This document shows, one piece after another, positions 62,313 through 64,000 of a DNA stretch of 64,000 nt (within the stretch, counting starts at the first letter, position 1; every line of letters begins with the position of its first letter). The notes under the pieces are model-generated. The model was given only the letters and a program-made list of their open reading frames with translations, was not told the origin of the DNA and did no database searches. Location: NCBI GenBank assembly GCA_025331565.1, contig JAFREQ010000040.1:4575001-4639000 (forward strand). Direction: 5' to 3'. A program made the translations under genes and the position numbers. The DNA is from Holacanthus passer. Taxonomy: Eukaryota; Chordata; Actinopteri; Pomacanthidae.

Positions 62313-64000
62313 GTGAGTTTTTATTTTGATATTAGTCGCTCAAGATGACACCCAATGGAAGCTAACGGCTATCTAGCTAGCTGGGTAGTTAGCTAGCTCG
62401 CGCGATAGTGGTTGGGAAAATGCTAAAGCGCTGGCTAGCCGGTCGGTGTGTTAGCCAATCTGCCGCACCGAGGGATTCTCAAACAAGAGTCCAGACTACT
62501 CTTGGCACCCTTATCACAAGCCTCTCTTTCATTTGCCTTGACAGACAGTCAGGCATTGCCAAGCTAACACCCTCAGGTAGACACTCAATGGAAATGCATC
62601 TCGTGTTATTCCTTCAGGGTAGCGTTTTATTATTTATCGCTAGCCACTCAAATGACCTTTAGCTGCATCTCGTTACGTTTGTATTAACGTTACTGCAAGG
62701 GAATCCCTCTGCGCAGCCATAACATTACAGCAAATATTTATAAGCTGCAACAGCATTTTTTTTTGCAATGCACGAAATTTTGCAGCAGGGCTTTGATATT
62801 GCAGGAGGGTAAAGTGTTTCGTCTGGATGCAGAACTAGCTTAAGCTTGCTACCATTTGGCGTTAAATCCTCCTCACGGATCATTAGCTTCGCTGTCATCC
62901 CAGCATCAGCTGCGCCAGTCATGACGTACAGAGCCTTATATGGACACATGAGCTGGAGGCCTGGATGGTGTGTGTTGAAAATAACATCAAAAAACGTGCT
63001 GCCATCTGTCATCATGTTGAGTTTAGTGACATAGAAAACTCTATTTTGCTCATGTCTCTTGGCTCTCTATCAGCACACATGGGGGAGATTGATATCAGTC
63101 ATTTATCTTTATGTATGTGCACACATGCTGATCAAACACTATACATTGAAACAAATCCTGTTTTATTTATTGACCTCTTTGTTCTATACATATTCTTTGT
63201 CTCTGTGAGGTCTGGCAAGTTCCCAGCATGTCTCTTTGTGGCTCAAGTTGACAGGACCCGGAAGCCCAGTCAATATTCCATTTAGTGCATCCAGTCGTGG
63301 AAGAGCCTATAATAGTACAGCCTCTTTTGTGATGGTAAAAAAACAGGAAATTTGTTCATAACCCCAACAGATGCTGTGGCTCTTCAGTCTAAAACTGTAG
63401 CACCCACAGTTAGATCTTGTATTGAGAGCAGAAGGTGAATGATGATGATTTCATTGATAGATCTTTCACGACACCCCATAAGGAAAACCCCTTAAAAATC
63501 ATGTTTTCTTTTAAGTGATTGGTTTAATGTTGAGTTGTCGTTGTTGCAGTTTGTTTAGCATTATCTGTTTATATCAAAAGCATTTTCCTTTTTTCGTGCA
63601 ATTTCCAATTTTCTGAAATGACGGAGATACATCCTCTACAATGGTGTTTACCTGAACCTTATGGTTTGTTGACAAAGATTGAAATCTGACAAAATATGCT
63701 ACTAATGTCTGGTTACATGATAGAAATCTGAAGTCATAGTCTCAACTTGAAGATTGCTTCAAGATGGACACAGTCATGTCCTGATTTTTGCCTTTGTACT
63801 CACAGCAGCGGTTGTAGCTGCCATGTCACTCACCAGGACCAGATTCATGTCGTCTGTTAAACCATAGTTGATACCAAAAGCAACGTGACTGCATCAGTGA
63901 AAATCTGCCTGTGCAGGCTCACAGTAAATTCTTTAGCAGCTATGTTGCATGCCACCATTCCCTCATGCTGAGAATGCTGTGAGCTTGTTTAATGGCTACC
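62313..64000 (+). other. intron 1 of the DMX-like gene (partial)
   Basis: The intron opens with the GTGAGT donor. Its first 150 bases remain part of the CpG island and contain stacked GCTAGC/TAGCTAG palindromic units (about 62371-62400) followed by CGCGCG. No exon encoding the expected continuation of the DMX-like N-terminus was found up to the window edge. Open frames at 62408-62662, 62725-63015 and 62965-63285 lack domain features and are treated as noise. The remaining intron is AT-rich with no recognised repeat. Confidence 0.75.

Noticed and set aside
1..64000. CRISPR arrays, tRNA, rRNA, bacterial operons, viral genes
   Set aside because: Nothing resembling these was seen. The tandem sequences are all microsatellites or dispersed animal repeats.

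Overview
This is vertebrate nuclear DNA, almost certainly from a teleost fish and probably a percomorph. The signs are a small exon followed by a GT splice donor, dense (CA)n and (CT)n microsatellites, strong CpG depletion outside one island, and several dispersed repeats of teleost type. No bacterial or phage gene organisation, operon, CRISPR array or rRNA is visible. The longest open frame, about 180 codons on the minus strand near 27.6-28.15 kb, is translated microsatellite. Open reading frames here are therefore poor evidence for genes.

One protein-coding gene can be supported. At the right end a CpG island (about 61.65-62.33 kb) contains a 5' leader and the first coding exon (62226-62312, + strand) of a DMX-like gene, a rabconnectin-3 alpha homologue and most likely dmxl2. 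The exon ends at a good GTGAGT donor. The rest of the window (62313-64000) is intron 1, and exon 2 lies outside. The leader carries two short overlapping upstream ORFs.

The other 61 kb looks like an intergenic, gene-poor flank or a very large intron. It holds microsatellites, polypurine and polypyrimidine tracts, and a few recognisable repeats: a telomere-like GGTTAGGG-bearing repeat near 2.8 kb, a retroelement-like tail near 15.3 kb, an internally deleted Tc1/mariner-type element at 32.67-33.16 kb, and two copies of one interspersed repeat at 34.8-35.35 and 40.6-41.0 kb. Several AT-rich, repeat-free stretches with homeodomain or octamer-like motifs are candidate enhancers, but sequence alone cannot prove this. 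CTCF-like motifs, all in reverse orientation, occur at 20.83 kb and between 51.5 and 60.1 kb upstream of the promoter.

A few spliced-exon look-alikes (18.45, 35.75-35.96, 37.1, 40.1 and 43.2 kb, + strand) are recorded as hypotheses. Four or five of them happen to join in a consistent reading phase, but the peptide is not one I recognise. I saw no convincing novel system.
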